Made by a program: the position numbers and the translations under genes. From NCBI RefSeq assembly GCF_963677005.1, contig NZ_OY781616.1, positions 496,001-560,000 of the forward strand: DNA of 64,000 nucleotides, in the 5' to 3' direction. Under the pieces are notes generated by a model, which saw only the letters and a program-made list of their open reading frames with translations, did no database searches and was not told where the DNA came from. Each line of letters starts with the position of its first letter. Position 1 is the first letter of the stretch. Positions 8,762 to 16,500 of the stretch are shown here, in pieces. This DNA is from Maridesulfovibrio sp. (lineage in GTDB: Bacteria > Desulfobacterota > Desulfovibrionia > Desulfovibrionales > Desulfovibrionaceae).

Positions 8762-9679
8762 ATGAAAAGTATTGGTTTTTTCATCTCTTTTTTGCTGCAT
8801 GCAGGGCTTGTATTTCTGGCGGTGTCGTGGACCGTTTCTCCGCCGCTGAAAATTTCTCTGGATATGCCTGTGTACAATGTTGATCTGGTCAGTCTTGCCC
8901 CTCTGCCTGCCGCTCCTGCTGTTAAAAAAACTCCCCCGCCTGCAAGGCAGAATCTTGCCAAACCGCAGTCGGTTGCCATTCCTGAAGCCGCGCCTAAAGC
9001 CGTTCCGGCAGCGAAGCCGGAGCAGGTAAAGGCCCCTGAACCGAAACCTGTTCCGCCGCCTAAAGCCAAACCGAAGCCTGAAGCAAAGAAAATTTCACCT
9101 AATAAAGTTAAGACCACGACTCCCCCTAAAAAGAAGGTCGCAGAAAAAAAACCGACCGAAAAGGCGGATGCGAAGCCTAAGCCGGCCAAACCTGCTCCGC
9201 CGAAGAAGAAGGAGCCGAAGAAACCTGAAGTCTCAGCCGAGGATGCCCTTGCCGCAGACCTTGCAGCACTGGCAAAAATCGTTGAGAATGAGCAAAAGGC
9301 TGAACGAAGGGCGGTGGCAAACGATATTGCTTCTCTTGCAGAAACCGCCAGATCGACGGCTGTATCCGGTTCTCCTGACGGCTCTGCCGGAGCTTCGGGA
9401 CTCGTTCAGGTATACGGGTCCATAGTCAAGGAAGCCGTGCGCAAGAACTGGAGATACCCTGTGTTCGGGCAGAAAGACAATCTTGTCGCCCAGGTACAGA
9501 TCCAGTTGCGGTCCAACGGAGAAATCAGTGACATCAAGCTCCTGAATTCATCCGGCAATGCTGATTTTGATGACTCGGTGCTCACGGCTCTCCGCGATAC
9601 CGAGGTGCTCCCGGAACCTCCGGGAACGTCCATCAGGACCATCGTTGTAAACTTCAACCTGCATGACTTGAATCAGTAG
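8762..9679 (+). CDS. tolA: TolA/TonB-type energy-coupling protein
   Basis: A 305-residue protein with an N-terminal membrane anchor (SIGFFISFLLHAGLVFLAVSWTV), a long Pro/Lys/Ala-rich spacer spanning the periplasm (about residues 50-160), a short helical region, and a C-terminal TonB/TolA fold (VYGSIVKEAVRKNWRYPV ... VQIQLRSNGEISDIKLLNSSGNADFDDSVL). The spacer is proline-lysine-rich, not the long helix of E. coli TolA, a known variant outside enterics. TolA links the TolQR motor to TolB-Pal at the outer membrane. A TTG lies directly before the ATG. Confidence 0.88.
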   Translation: MKSIGFFISFLLHAGLVFLAVSWTVSPPLKISLDMPVYNVDLVSLAPLPAAPAVKKTPPPARQNLAKPQSVAIPEAAPKAVPAAKPEQVKAPEPKPVPPPKAKPKPEAKKISPNKVKTTTPPKKKVAEKKPTEKADAKPKPAKPAPPKKKEPKKPEVSAEDALAADLAALAKIVENEQKAERRAVANDIASLAETARSTAVSGSPDGSAGASGLVQVYGSIVKEAVRKNWRYPVFGQKDNLVAQVQIQLRSNGEISDIKLLNSSGNADFDDSVLTALRDTEVLPEPPGTSIRTIVVNFNLHDLNQ

Positions 9680-9694
9680 GTCCGTATTTTGAAA

Positions 9695-11071
9695 ATGAAA
9701 AATTATCCCGGATTTTCCAGATGGGCTACATTGTCCGTCCTGTTGATATTCTTTGTATGTGTTTTCGGCGTGCCCGGTAAGGGCTTTGCCGCAGACACGC
9801 TTACTGTAGACATCTACGGTCCCGGACAGCGCAAGGTTAATGTCATTGTGCTGCCCCCGAAAACCGTTCCTGAAGGCAAGTACTCCGGTTCGAAGGAAAA
9901 AGATCTTCCGTTACCCGGAGAGGCCGGTACCTTCAGCAAGGATCTTGAAAGCGATATTGCCTTTCTTCCTTTTCTGCACGTAGTACCGGTCACCGATATT
10001 CTCGGCGGGGACCCCTCTGTCGGAGTCCGCCCCGGCGATATAGACGTGAAACCGCTGCGTCTTTCAAAGGTTGACCTGGCGATTACTACCGGTTGGGAAA
10101 TACGTCCTAACGGAGAGAAAAATCTGCTGCTGCGCTGTATAGGAACTTACAACGGGCGAACTATCATCGGTAAGAAGTATTCCATGGTTACCGAGGAGAT
10201 GCTGCCGCGCATTGCGGACCGGTTCTGTTCGCATCTCATGAAAGTTCTGACCGGCAGGGACGGTTTTTTCGAGTCCAAGATTGCCTTTGTGCGGAAGACC
10301 GGCAAGGACAAGGAAATTTATACTGTCAGTCCTCAGGGACGCAACCTGCGTCAGATAAGTTCGCTCGGCGGTGTCAACCTGAGTCCCAACTGGTCTCCTG
10401 ATGGCAGAAGGCTTGTTTTTACCCGGCTGGGCTCACGCCAGCACCTGCTCTGCGTCTGGGACAGCGATACGGGAAAGATCGATCAGAAGAGTTTTCCCGG
10501 AAACACTGTAATCGGACCGGCTTTTCTGCCGGACGGCAATATGGCCGCAACGCTGACCATGAACGGCAATTCTGATATTTTTCTGATCAACGGCAACTAC
10601 AAGCCCAAGAAACCGCTGGCTCAGAGCTGGGCGATTGAGGTTTCGCCTGATTTTGACGCAAGCGGCCAGAAAATGGTTTTTACCTCGGCCAGATTCGGCA
10701 ACCCGCATATCTTTCTGCTGGATATGAAAACAGGGGTTGTCACAAGGGTGACCAAGGACGGCAAGTACAACACTAATCCTACAATCAGCCCGGACGGGCG
10801 CTATGTGGCCTATGCACGGCAGACACCTTTGGGCCATAGGATTTTCGTGCACGATCTTACCAGCGGGCAGGAACGGCAGCTGACGTTCGGACCCGGAAAT
10901 GATGAAGACCCGGCGTTCGGCCCGGACGGCTATTTTATAGCCTTTTCATCGAGCAGAAGCGGCAAGTATCAGATTTATCTGACCACTCGCCACGGGGATC
11001 CGGCAATGCTCGTGCCGACCGGAGGCGGCATTGCACAGGCTCCGGCCTGGGGGAAAGCAGGAAAATCGTAG
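9695..11071 (+). CDS. tolB: TolB periplasmic beta-propeller protein
   Basis: A 458-residue protein with a signal peptide ending near GFAAD, an N-terminal domain, then WD40-like/PD40 propeller repeats recognisable by SPNWSPDGRRLVFT, NPTISPDGRYVAYAR and DPAFGPDGYFIAFSS. TolB binds Pal and is released by TolA, which lets Pal accumulate at the division site. A TTG two codons upstream is an alternative start. The 156-base gap before pal may hold a separate promoter. Confidence 0.92.
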   Translation: MKNYPGFSRWATLSVLLIFFVCVFGVPGKGFAADTLTVDIYGPGQRKVNVIVLPPKTVPEGKYSGSKEKDLPLPGEAGTFSKDLESDIAFLPFLHVVPVTDILGGDPSVGVRPGDIDVKPLRLSKVDLAITTGWEIRPNGEKNLLLRCIGTYNGRTIIGKKYSMVTEEMLPRIADRFCSHLMKVLTGRDGFFESKIAFVRKTGKDKEIYTVSPQGRNLRQISSLGGVNLSPNWSPDGRRLVFTRLGSRQHLLCVWDSDTGKIDQKSFPGNTVIGPAFLPDGNMAATLTMNGNSDIFLINGNYKPKKPLAQSWAIEVSPDFDASGQKMVFTSARFGNPHIFLLDMKTGVVTRVTKDGKYNTNPTISPDGRYVAYARQTPLGHRIFVHDLTSGQERQLTFGPGNDEDPAFGPDGYFIAFSSSRSGKYQIYLTTRHGDPAMLVPTGGGIAQAPAWGKAGKS

Positions 11072-11227
11072 ATAGTGTTAGTGATTTAACAGCTTCGTTG
11101 CAGTCACGACTTGATTTTTTTACAAAACGCTTTAGTGTCGAACCATTGGATGTTATAAGTAAGAGTAGTTTTATCTTCTGGTGTGGACAAACTCCTGTCC
11201 TGCAAAGTTCCTGTCTCAGGAGGGCAA

Positions 11228-11827
11228 ATGAAAGCTAGATCTATAATTTTGTGCTTGGTGATTGTGCTGCTGGCCGGATTTTTTTCCGGATGTTCCAAAA
11301 AGCGTGTTGAATCTTCTACCGCGAGCCCTGCGGTTGAGGAAAGAATGAATGAGCAACAGGAAAAGGAACGCCAGAGATTGGAAGAGCAGGCAAGGCTCGA
11401 AAGGGAAAAGGCTCTCCAGGAGCAGGCCCTTGCAGAGAGTGCTCAGGCTGCCGAGGCTGCTGCGGCCAAGAAGCAGTTTGACGATGCGGTTGTCGAGCTC
11501 GGCAATATGATTCATTTTGATTTCGATTCATTTGAAATCAAGCCTGAATACCGCCCCCTGTTGCAGTCCAAAGCCGAAATACTCAAGAAGTACGACAAGG
11601 TGACCATGGTCATCGAAGGTTACTGCGATGAACGCGGTACCGAAGAATACAACCTTGCTCTGGGAGAACGCCGCGCTCGTGCAGCATACGAGTTCCTCAT
11701 TCTTCTCGGGGTCGCTCCGGAGCGTTTGAGCATAGTCAGTTACGGTGAGGAAGACCCGGTCGACCCCGCCCATAATGAAACTGCCTGGGCCAAGAACAGG
11801 CGTGCGCAGTTCCGTCTGGCCTACTAG
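11228..11827 (+). CDS. pal: peptidoglycan-associated lipoprotein Pal
   Basis: A 199-residue outer-membrane lipoprotein. The lipobox ends at Cys20 (LAGFFSGC), then comes a charged Glu/Arg/Gln coiled-coil linker unusually rich in EQEKERQRLEEQARLERE-type repeats, and a C-terminal OmpA-like domain (IHFDFDSFEIK, VIEGYCDERGTEEYN, LGERRARAAYEFLILLGV, ENRRAQF-type end) that binds meso-diaminopimelate in peptidoglycan. The linker is longer than in E. coli Pal. A GGAGGG site precedes the ATG. A strong terminator closes the tol-pal cluster. Confidence 0.93.
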   Translation: MKARSIILCLVIVLLAGFFSGCSKKRVESSTASPAVEERMNEQQEKERQRLEEQARLEREKALQEQALAESAQAAEAAAAKKQFDDAVVELGNMIHFDFDSFEIKPEYRPLLQSKAEILKKYDKVTMVIEGYCDERGTEEYNLALGERRARAAYEFLILLGVAPERLSIVSYGEEDPVDPAHNETAWAKNRRAQFRLAY

Positions 11828-11842
11828 ATTTATCTGATGTCG

Positions 11843-11881
11843 AAGCCCCCGTTTCCGTCCGGAAGCGGGGGCTTTTGTCTT
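11843..11881 (+). terminator. Rho-independent terminator after pal
   Basis: The stem has AAGCCCCCG and CGGGGGCTT arms, with inner TTCC/GGAA pairing, and is followed by TTTTGTCTTTT. Confidence 0.88.
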
Positions 11882-11984
11882 TTCCGTCCGGAAGTTTCCT
11901 GCATTGCAAAATATGGTTAGTCTCTTAACTCTGCAACACTTTAATTTAAATGACGACTTTCAATGTAGCCACTTTAAACTGTTA

Positions 11985-12122
11985 GGGATTCCAAAGGGGA
12001 TTATCCATCTCTGCTCTCCATATCCCTAAGACTCGAAGCGAGCTTCTCGTCTAAGGGCTAGTGGGCCTTTGGCAGCCAGCAGCGAAATCCTTTTATCAAA
12101 GCGCGAAGCGAATCAAATTCAG
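11985..12122 (+). repeat. composite intergenic repeat, copy A (with nested module)
   Basis: The 401-base gap between pal and the dehydrogenase gene holds this element. The outer parts are GGATTCCAAAGGGGATTATCC and CCTTTGG...CAGCGAAATC, then ATCAAAGCGCGAAGCGAATC. They match the reverse complement of the copy at 24791-24870. Bases 12007-12065 are an extra block inside the hairpin, related to 48194-48252 in reverse orientation. No coding potential was seen. Confidence 0.75.
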
Positions 12123-12228
12123 CCTCTTAAATGCCTTTTGGCGGAGTAAAGGAAACAGCCCCGTTGCGGAGAGAGCTTGTCTTGCTTTTTTCTAGGTATT
12201 TTTTTGGGGTAGTGATCATGGAGTTTTT

Positions 12229-13203
12229 ATGAAATCGGTATTTTTCGAAAGTGGTCGTATAAGCATAGTGGAACGGGACGTTCCGGTTCCATCCGGCGAT
12301 GAGGCTCTGCTGAAGGTTCTGGTAGCCGGAATATGCAATACGGATATCGAGTTGCACAGAGGTTATTACGGCTTTGCCGGAGTACCCGGGCATGAGTTTG
12401 TGGCTGAGGTGGTTGAATGCAGTTGCAGGCCCGATCTGGTAGGTAAAAGGGTTGTCGCTGACATCAATTGTCCCGTGGGTGCATATTCAGGTGACAGAAG
12501 GCATGTTCCCGGTCGTACCGTCATCGGCATAGTCAATCATGACGGAGCGTTTGCACAGTACCTGAAGGTTCCCGCAGAGAATCTCTGTGAGGTTGCTGAT
12601 GGAGTAGCCGATACCGTGGCAGTCTTCGCTGAGCCGCTTGCTGCCGGGCTTGAGGTTTCGCAGCAGATTCACATTACCGGCAATATGCGGATAATGGTGC
12701 TTGGAGACGGCAAGCTCGGTCTGCTGACTGCTTTGGGACTCAAAATTTATAACCCCAATGTTCTGCTGATCGGCAAACATGAGGATAAGCTTGCCATAGC
12801 CGCAGAGCAGGGCGTTGCCACACATTGCATCGGAAGTCCTGACGAGCTTCCCGGACTGGCCGGTGAAATGGATAAATTCGATCTGGTTGTCGAAGCAACC
12901 GGCAGCGAGAACGGAATAAACTACGCTCTGGAATTCGTGAGACCGGAAGGAACGATAGTGGCAAAAACAACCTCGCACCTGCCCAGTTCAATTAACCTTG
13001 CAAAGGTCGTGGTGGACGAAATTTCCATTGTCGGCTCAAGGTGCGGAGATATCGGACTTGCCTTGTCCGTACTTGAGCAGGGACTGATTGACGTGTGCGG
13101 GTTGATTGAGGCCGAGTATCTTTTTGCAGAATTCGAAGCCGCTTTTGAACACTCTATGCGCAGGGGAGCCAAAAAGGTCCTTGTCCGTATGTCCGGGGAC
13201 TGA
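12229..13203 (+). CDS. MDR-family zinc alcohol dehydrogenase-like oxidoreductase
   Basis: A 324-residue medium-chain dehydrogenase/reductase. The catalytic zinc ligands look present: Cys in GICNTDIELH, His-Glu in GHEF and Glu in FAEPLA. The Rossmann motif is GDGKLG. The four-cysteine structural zinc loop is missing: where most relatives have CxxCxxCx7C, this protein reads NCPVGAYSGDRRHVPGR with a single Cys. That occurs in some MDR subfamilies but makes substrate transfer by homology unsafe. It stands alone after repeat copy A, and its stop is 25 bases from the convergent ABC ATPase gene. Confidence 0.82.
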   Translation: MKSVFFESGRISIVERDVPVPSGDEALLKVLVAGICNTDIELHRGYYGFAGVPGHEFVAEVVECSCRPDLVGKRVVADINCPVGAYSGDRRHVPGRTVIGIVNHDGAFAQYLKVPAENLCEVADGVADTVAVFAEPLAAGLEVSQQIHITGNMRIMVLGDGKLGLLTALGLKIYNPNVLLIGKHEDKLAIAAEQGVATHCIGSPDELPGLAGEMDKFDLVVEATGSENGINYALEFVRPEGTIVAKTTSHLPSSINLAKVVVDEISIVGSRCGDIGLALSVLEQGLIDVCGLIEAEYLFAEFEAAFEHSMRRGAKKVLVRMSGD

Positions 13204-13228
13204 TCTGCCTGCAGGGAGTGATACTTCG

Positions 13229-14233
13229 CTAATCCCACCCGCAAATAAGTTCGCCCCTGCGCAGGCGGGTGCGGAGCTGCATCAGGGTGTCATCAAGCTT
13301 TTTGAGTTCAACCAGTCTGGATTTTTCTTCGCTTGTGGTTGAAATAGTTTTTTCAATTCCCCCGTTGCGGATAATGATTCTTTGATCCGCGCTGAGGGCC
13401 AGAAAAGGATCGTGCGTAGCTATCAGCACTATCTTGTTGTTATCCACGAGCAGTTCAAGGGCTTTTTTCTTGTCCACGCCTGCATTTTCTATCTCGTCAA
13501 TGAGGATGATCGGGGCCTGACTCAGCAGGGCTGTGTCGGCAATCATCAGGGCTCTGCTCTGTCCGCCAGAAAGCTGGGTGATGGGAGTTGTCTTTGAAAA
13601 AGGTTCTCCTGCAAGCTCGTTGGCTTTTTTGAAAATATTTTCAACAAGAAGCCCTATGTTCTCCACCATTCTGCTTTCTGCGTGCATCATGAGAAAATCC
13701 TGAACAGAGAGATCCATAACGAAATTCATGTTTTGGGATAGCTGAGCTATCAGCCTTCCATCGTTGGAAAAGCGTGTCTCGTAAGACGGCACCCTCTCGT
13801 CCACGAGGATTTTCCGTTTGGTCGGAGTATCCGCCTGGGCCAGACATTCTATGTCCTCCAGAAGTCTGCTTTTGCCGGAACCGGTAGGGCCGACAATGGC
13901 TGTGACCATTCCCTGCCTGAGTATAACTTCACCGGTTTCCGGTTCACCTGCTTTATCGTAACCCGGAAGAATTGTAATGGATCTTATCCGGTTGGCCCCG
14001 TTATCCCCAAGTGCGCTCATTTCCTGTATGAACAGGAAAAAGTCTTCCGAAAAACCGGCCGGGGAAGATCCTGTATCAGCGTAAAATTCATCGCTCAGCG
14101 AACTGCAAAGCTCGGCAAAGGAGTTTTCCAGCCATGCTGAATGGTCAATGGAGTGGGCGGAAAAGAAATCTTCGACCCAGGGAAAACGATCCAGAAGTTC
14201 CCTGATTTTCAGTTCTGACAACTTATTTTTCAT
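13229..14233 (-). CDS. soluble ABC-type ATPase of the cytoplasmic SBP/GTPase trio
   Basis: A 334-residue ATPase. An N-terminal helical segment of about 60 residues (IRELLDRFPWVEDFFSAHSID) resembles the DUF1858/ScdA-N domain. The ABC core has Walker A GPTGSGKS at 115-122, signature LSGGQSRALM at 221-230, Walker B IILIDE at 242-247 and the H-loop histidine at 274. No membrane segments are present and no permease is encoded nearby, so it probably does not power a classical transporter. It overlaps the GTPase stop/start by one base, indicating tight coupling. The closest functional analogy is a metal- or cofactor-handling ATPase; this is inference. Confidence 0.8.
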   Translation of the reverse strand: MKNKLSELKIRELLDRFPWVEDFFSAHSIDHSAWLENSFAELCSSLSDEFYADTGSSPAGFSEDFFLFIQEMSALGDNGANRIRSITILPGYDKAGEPETGEVILRQGMVTAIVGPTGSGKSRLLEDIECLAQADTPTKRKILVDERVPSYETRFSNDGRLIAQLSQNMNFVMDLSVQDFLMMHAESRMVENIGLLVENIFKKANELAGEPFSKTTPITQLSGGQSRALMIADTALLSQAPIILIDEIENAGVDKKKALELLVDNNKIVLIATHDPFLALSADQRIIIRNGGIEKTISTTSEEKSRLVELKKLDDTLMQLRTRLRRGELICGWD

Positions 14234-14922
14234 TATCCGTTAAAATCCATGAGTTTTGAAATTCCGATCTGTTTGTCTTCGCCGATAATCCGCTCGCCAA
14301 GGCAATAGGAGCAGAGCGCTCCGGGCATGGTAAAACGCAGGGTTGCGCCGCTTAAGGATTGCAGCTGTTCCGTCTTTTCAAAGGCTTTTTTCAGAAAGAA
14401 ACTGCCTTGCCCCGTTACCCCGTTGAATTGGATGATCTTTGCGCGGGGATTAACCTGCCGGACCCTGAACGCGAAAACATCACGTTCGGCCTGGGATACG
14501 ATGTCTCCTTTGGTGATCACGACAATATCCGCAGACTTAAGCATCGGGCCGATTTTTTTGGGTGTATTGACTCCGCTCAGGTTGTCGATGACGCAAATCG
14601 CAAGGACGTTTTTTATGTGCGGGGAACAGCGGTTGCAAAGTCCTGCACTTTCGGTGACAAGATAATCAAACTGCCCCTTTTGCGCCCATTCGAAGGCGGC
14701 CTTTATGTTGCTCACATAAAAATGATCGGGACACAGGTTTCCGGACAGCCCTGTTTTAACGGGAATTCCTTTTGCGTGGTAGACGAACTGATCCTGCGCC
14801 GAAAGGCAGTCGAACTTTACAACCCCGCATTTCTGCTGGTCCCGTTGCAGTTCTTCGATGGTCCTTGCGATAACGCTGGTCTTGCCCGATGAAGGAGGAC
14901 CGGAAACCGTTACAAACCTCAT
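14233..14922 (-). CDS. UreG/HypB-like SIMIBI GTPase
   Basis: A 229-residue P-loop GTPase. It has a GPPSSGKT P-loop (8-15), a Walker-B-like ESAGLCNRC (91-99) that corresponds to the ESGG/ENVG region of UreG and HypB, DNLSGVNTPKKIGPMLKSAD as in the UreG switch region, and TKGD (137-140) replacing the NKxD guanine-specificity motif. Cysteines at 64, 96, 99 and a CSYC pair at 204-207 suggest metal or Fe-S binding. UreG and HypB GTPases deliver nickel to enzymes, so a metallocentre assembly role is plausible but unproven. It overlaps both neighbours. Confidence 0.8.
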   Translation of the reverse strand: MRFVTVSGPPSSGKTSVIARTIEELQRDQQKCGVVKFDCLSAQDQFVYHAKGIPVKTGLSGNLCPDHFYVSNIKAAFEWAQKGQFDYLVTESAGLCNRCSPHIKNVLAICVIDNLSGVNTPKKIGPMLKSADIVVITKGDIVSQAERDVFAFRVRQVNPRAKIIQFNGVTGQGSFFLKKAFEKTEQLQSLSGATLRFTMPGALCSYCLGERIIGEDKQIGISKLMDFNG

Positions 14923-16166
14923 ACGAATCCCCCGGTTTCCCGGAAAACCTTCATGAAGATCTTTTCAATATCCTTTTTCAACCTGCCGACATCATTTTTT
15001 TTCAGAAATTCCCATCCGAGCCAGTACAGATCTTTTATGTGGGAAGTGACATTTTTCACTTCAGGATTTACCGAGGGGAAATATGCGTCCGCGCACAACT
15101 GACCGAATTCGGTGCTGCACAGAAAATCCGTGACTTCACTGACCTTTTCCTGCGCAGTTTTTTTGACCAGCATCTGTACCGGGCTGACTATTGCGCCTTC
15201 CTTGGGGATGCGGATGGAAATGCGTTCCTTGTTCTTGACCTTCTGCGCAAAGAAGTAGGGCATTATATACAGTGACGCGACATCTGGCTTTCCGCTGTCG
15301 ATCATTTTCACCATTTCGGAAGGGTGGACTCCGGTTCTGACCGAACGGGCCAGCTCGGCAACACCCTCGTTTCCGAACATGGAGTAAAACGGCAGCAGAA
15401 CCCCGTTGCAGAAAAATTCGGCCTGTCCCCGCATGACAACGTCATTTTTGAATTCCGGACGCATGATGTCCTTCCACGATTCAATGGTTGGTTTTCCTGC
15501 AAGCTGTTCGTCTATTGAAACCAGCACGAGAAGGTTTGCCGAAAGCATGGTGAATTGGCGGTCTGTATCGTCAAAATCGATATTCTCGAAGTCCGCGTTG
15601 ATTTTTTCAGGAAGAAGATCGACAAATCCTTCCTTTACCAGAAAGTGCTCCCGGAATGGAGCATGGTAAAAGCTGTTTATATCCGAACTGATAATTACAT
15701 CCGGCAGTTCATCGAAGGATTCTACCGAGTCGATATACTGATAGTATGAAAGTTCGTGGTTAACGTTCCCTTCCAGCAGATATTTAAGGGAATTGCCGTG
15801 TTTCTCATTATACTCCAGACTGAAGGCATCGAATGCCCGTGAAAAAGGCATTTTCAGGCCGCAGGGCAGCAGGGCCAACAGTGTCAGGTCTTTCTGACGT
15901 TCCGGGTTTTCTGCCAGTGTGAAATCGCTGCTTCTGCCTTCTTTTTCTATGCTCTCATTAAGAGCATCAATGAACATTTCCCGGTTGATTCCCAGCATGG
16001 TCAGGGGTGTTTTCAGTTTCAGGAGCGGTCCGAGTTTTTCCAGTATCTCCTGTTGTTCGAATTTTCCCAGCCCATACTCCCTGAACAGAGAAATAAGGTG
16101 GGGGTGGGCGGTCAGTATTTCATGAATACTCATGTTCTCATTTATTATCGAGGATGGTGATTCCAT
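14919..16166 (-). CDS. cytoplasmic substrate-binding-protein-fold protein with DUF1858-like N-terminus
   Basis: A 415-residue protein. Residues about 12-70 (MSIHEILTAHPHLISLFREYGL) match the DUF1858/ScdA-N pattern found in hybrid-cluster and Fe-S repair proteins. The rest resembles the periplasmic binding protein type II fold used for iron or molybdate (SFDELPDVIISSDINSFYH, KPTIESWKDIMRPEFKNDVVMRG, KPDVASLYIMPYF, EGAIVSPVQMLVKK). There is no signal peptide or lipobox, so it should stay in the cytoplasm. It is the first gene of the trio, overlapping the GTPase start by 4 bases. Ligand unknown. Confidence 0.78.
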   Translation of the reverse strand: MESPSSIINENMSIHEILTAHPHLISLFREYGLGKFEQQEILEKLGPLLKLKTPLTMLGINREMFIDALNESIEKEGRSSDFTLAENPERQKDLTLLALLPCGLKMPFSRAFDAFSLEYNEKHGNSLKYLLEGNVNHELSYYQYIDSVESFDELPDVIISSDINSFYHAPFREHFLVKEGFVDLLPEKINADFENIDFDDTDRQFTMLSANLLVLVSIDEQLAGKPTIESWKDIMRPEFKNDVVMRGQAEFFCNGVLLPFYSMFGNEGVAELARSVRTGVHPSEMVKMIDSGKPDVASLYIMPYFFAQKVKNKERISIRIPKEGAIVSPVQMLVKKTAQEKVSEVTDFLCSTEFGQLCADAYFPSVNPEVKNVTSHIKDLYWLGWEFLKKNDVGRLKKDIEKIFMKVFRETGGFV

Positions 16167-16283
16167 ATAATCTCCTGGTGCTTTGGCTGATTATAGGCCG
16201 ATTACCTATCTCTGAACAGAGCGGAATGCGGCGAAATTTCTATTGTCATGAGAAAACGGCACACGTTTTTATCAGGAATGAGT

Positions 16284-16320
16284 CGGCAGTTGCTGCCGCA
16301 AACTCAAATGGTTCCATTTG
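16284..16320. promoter_or_regulatory. two inverted repeats between the trio and the sigma-54 regulator
   Basis: The 334-base divergent gap 16167-16500 contains CGGCAG-TTG-CTGCCG (16284-16298) and CAAATGG-TT-CCATTTG (16305-16320), both perfect. They sit about 120-150 bases upstream of the trio's first codon and could be operators for either unit. No convincing sigma-70 or sigma-54 promoter was found in the gap by eye. Confidence 0.45.
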
Positions 16321-16500
16321 CATGAGCCGGTATAGGAAACGCCGGGTGGCGGTGATAACCAGTCAGAACCGTATCGCTTTTTGTGGTAAGTGTAAAATTT
16401 GTTATTTAAGCAGTCCATTATTCTGTGGATGGTGAAAATTACGACATAATTGTCTAAAATTTAAAAAGATTGCAAATGTGAAGCAGATGGCACAGACTGA

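Noticed and set aside
16485..16500. Sigma-54 promoter starting TGGCAC just before the activator gene
   Set aside because: The -12 GC element is missing at the right spacing, and the site directly abuts the ATG.
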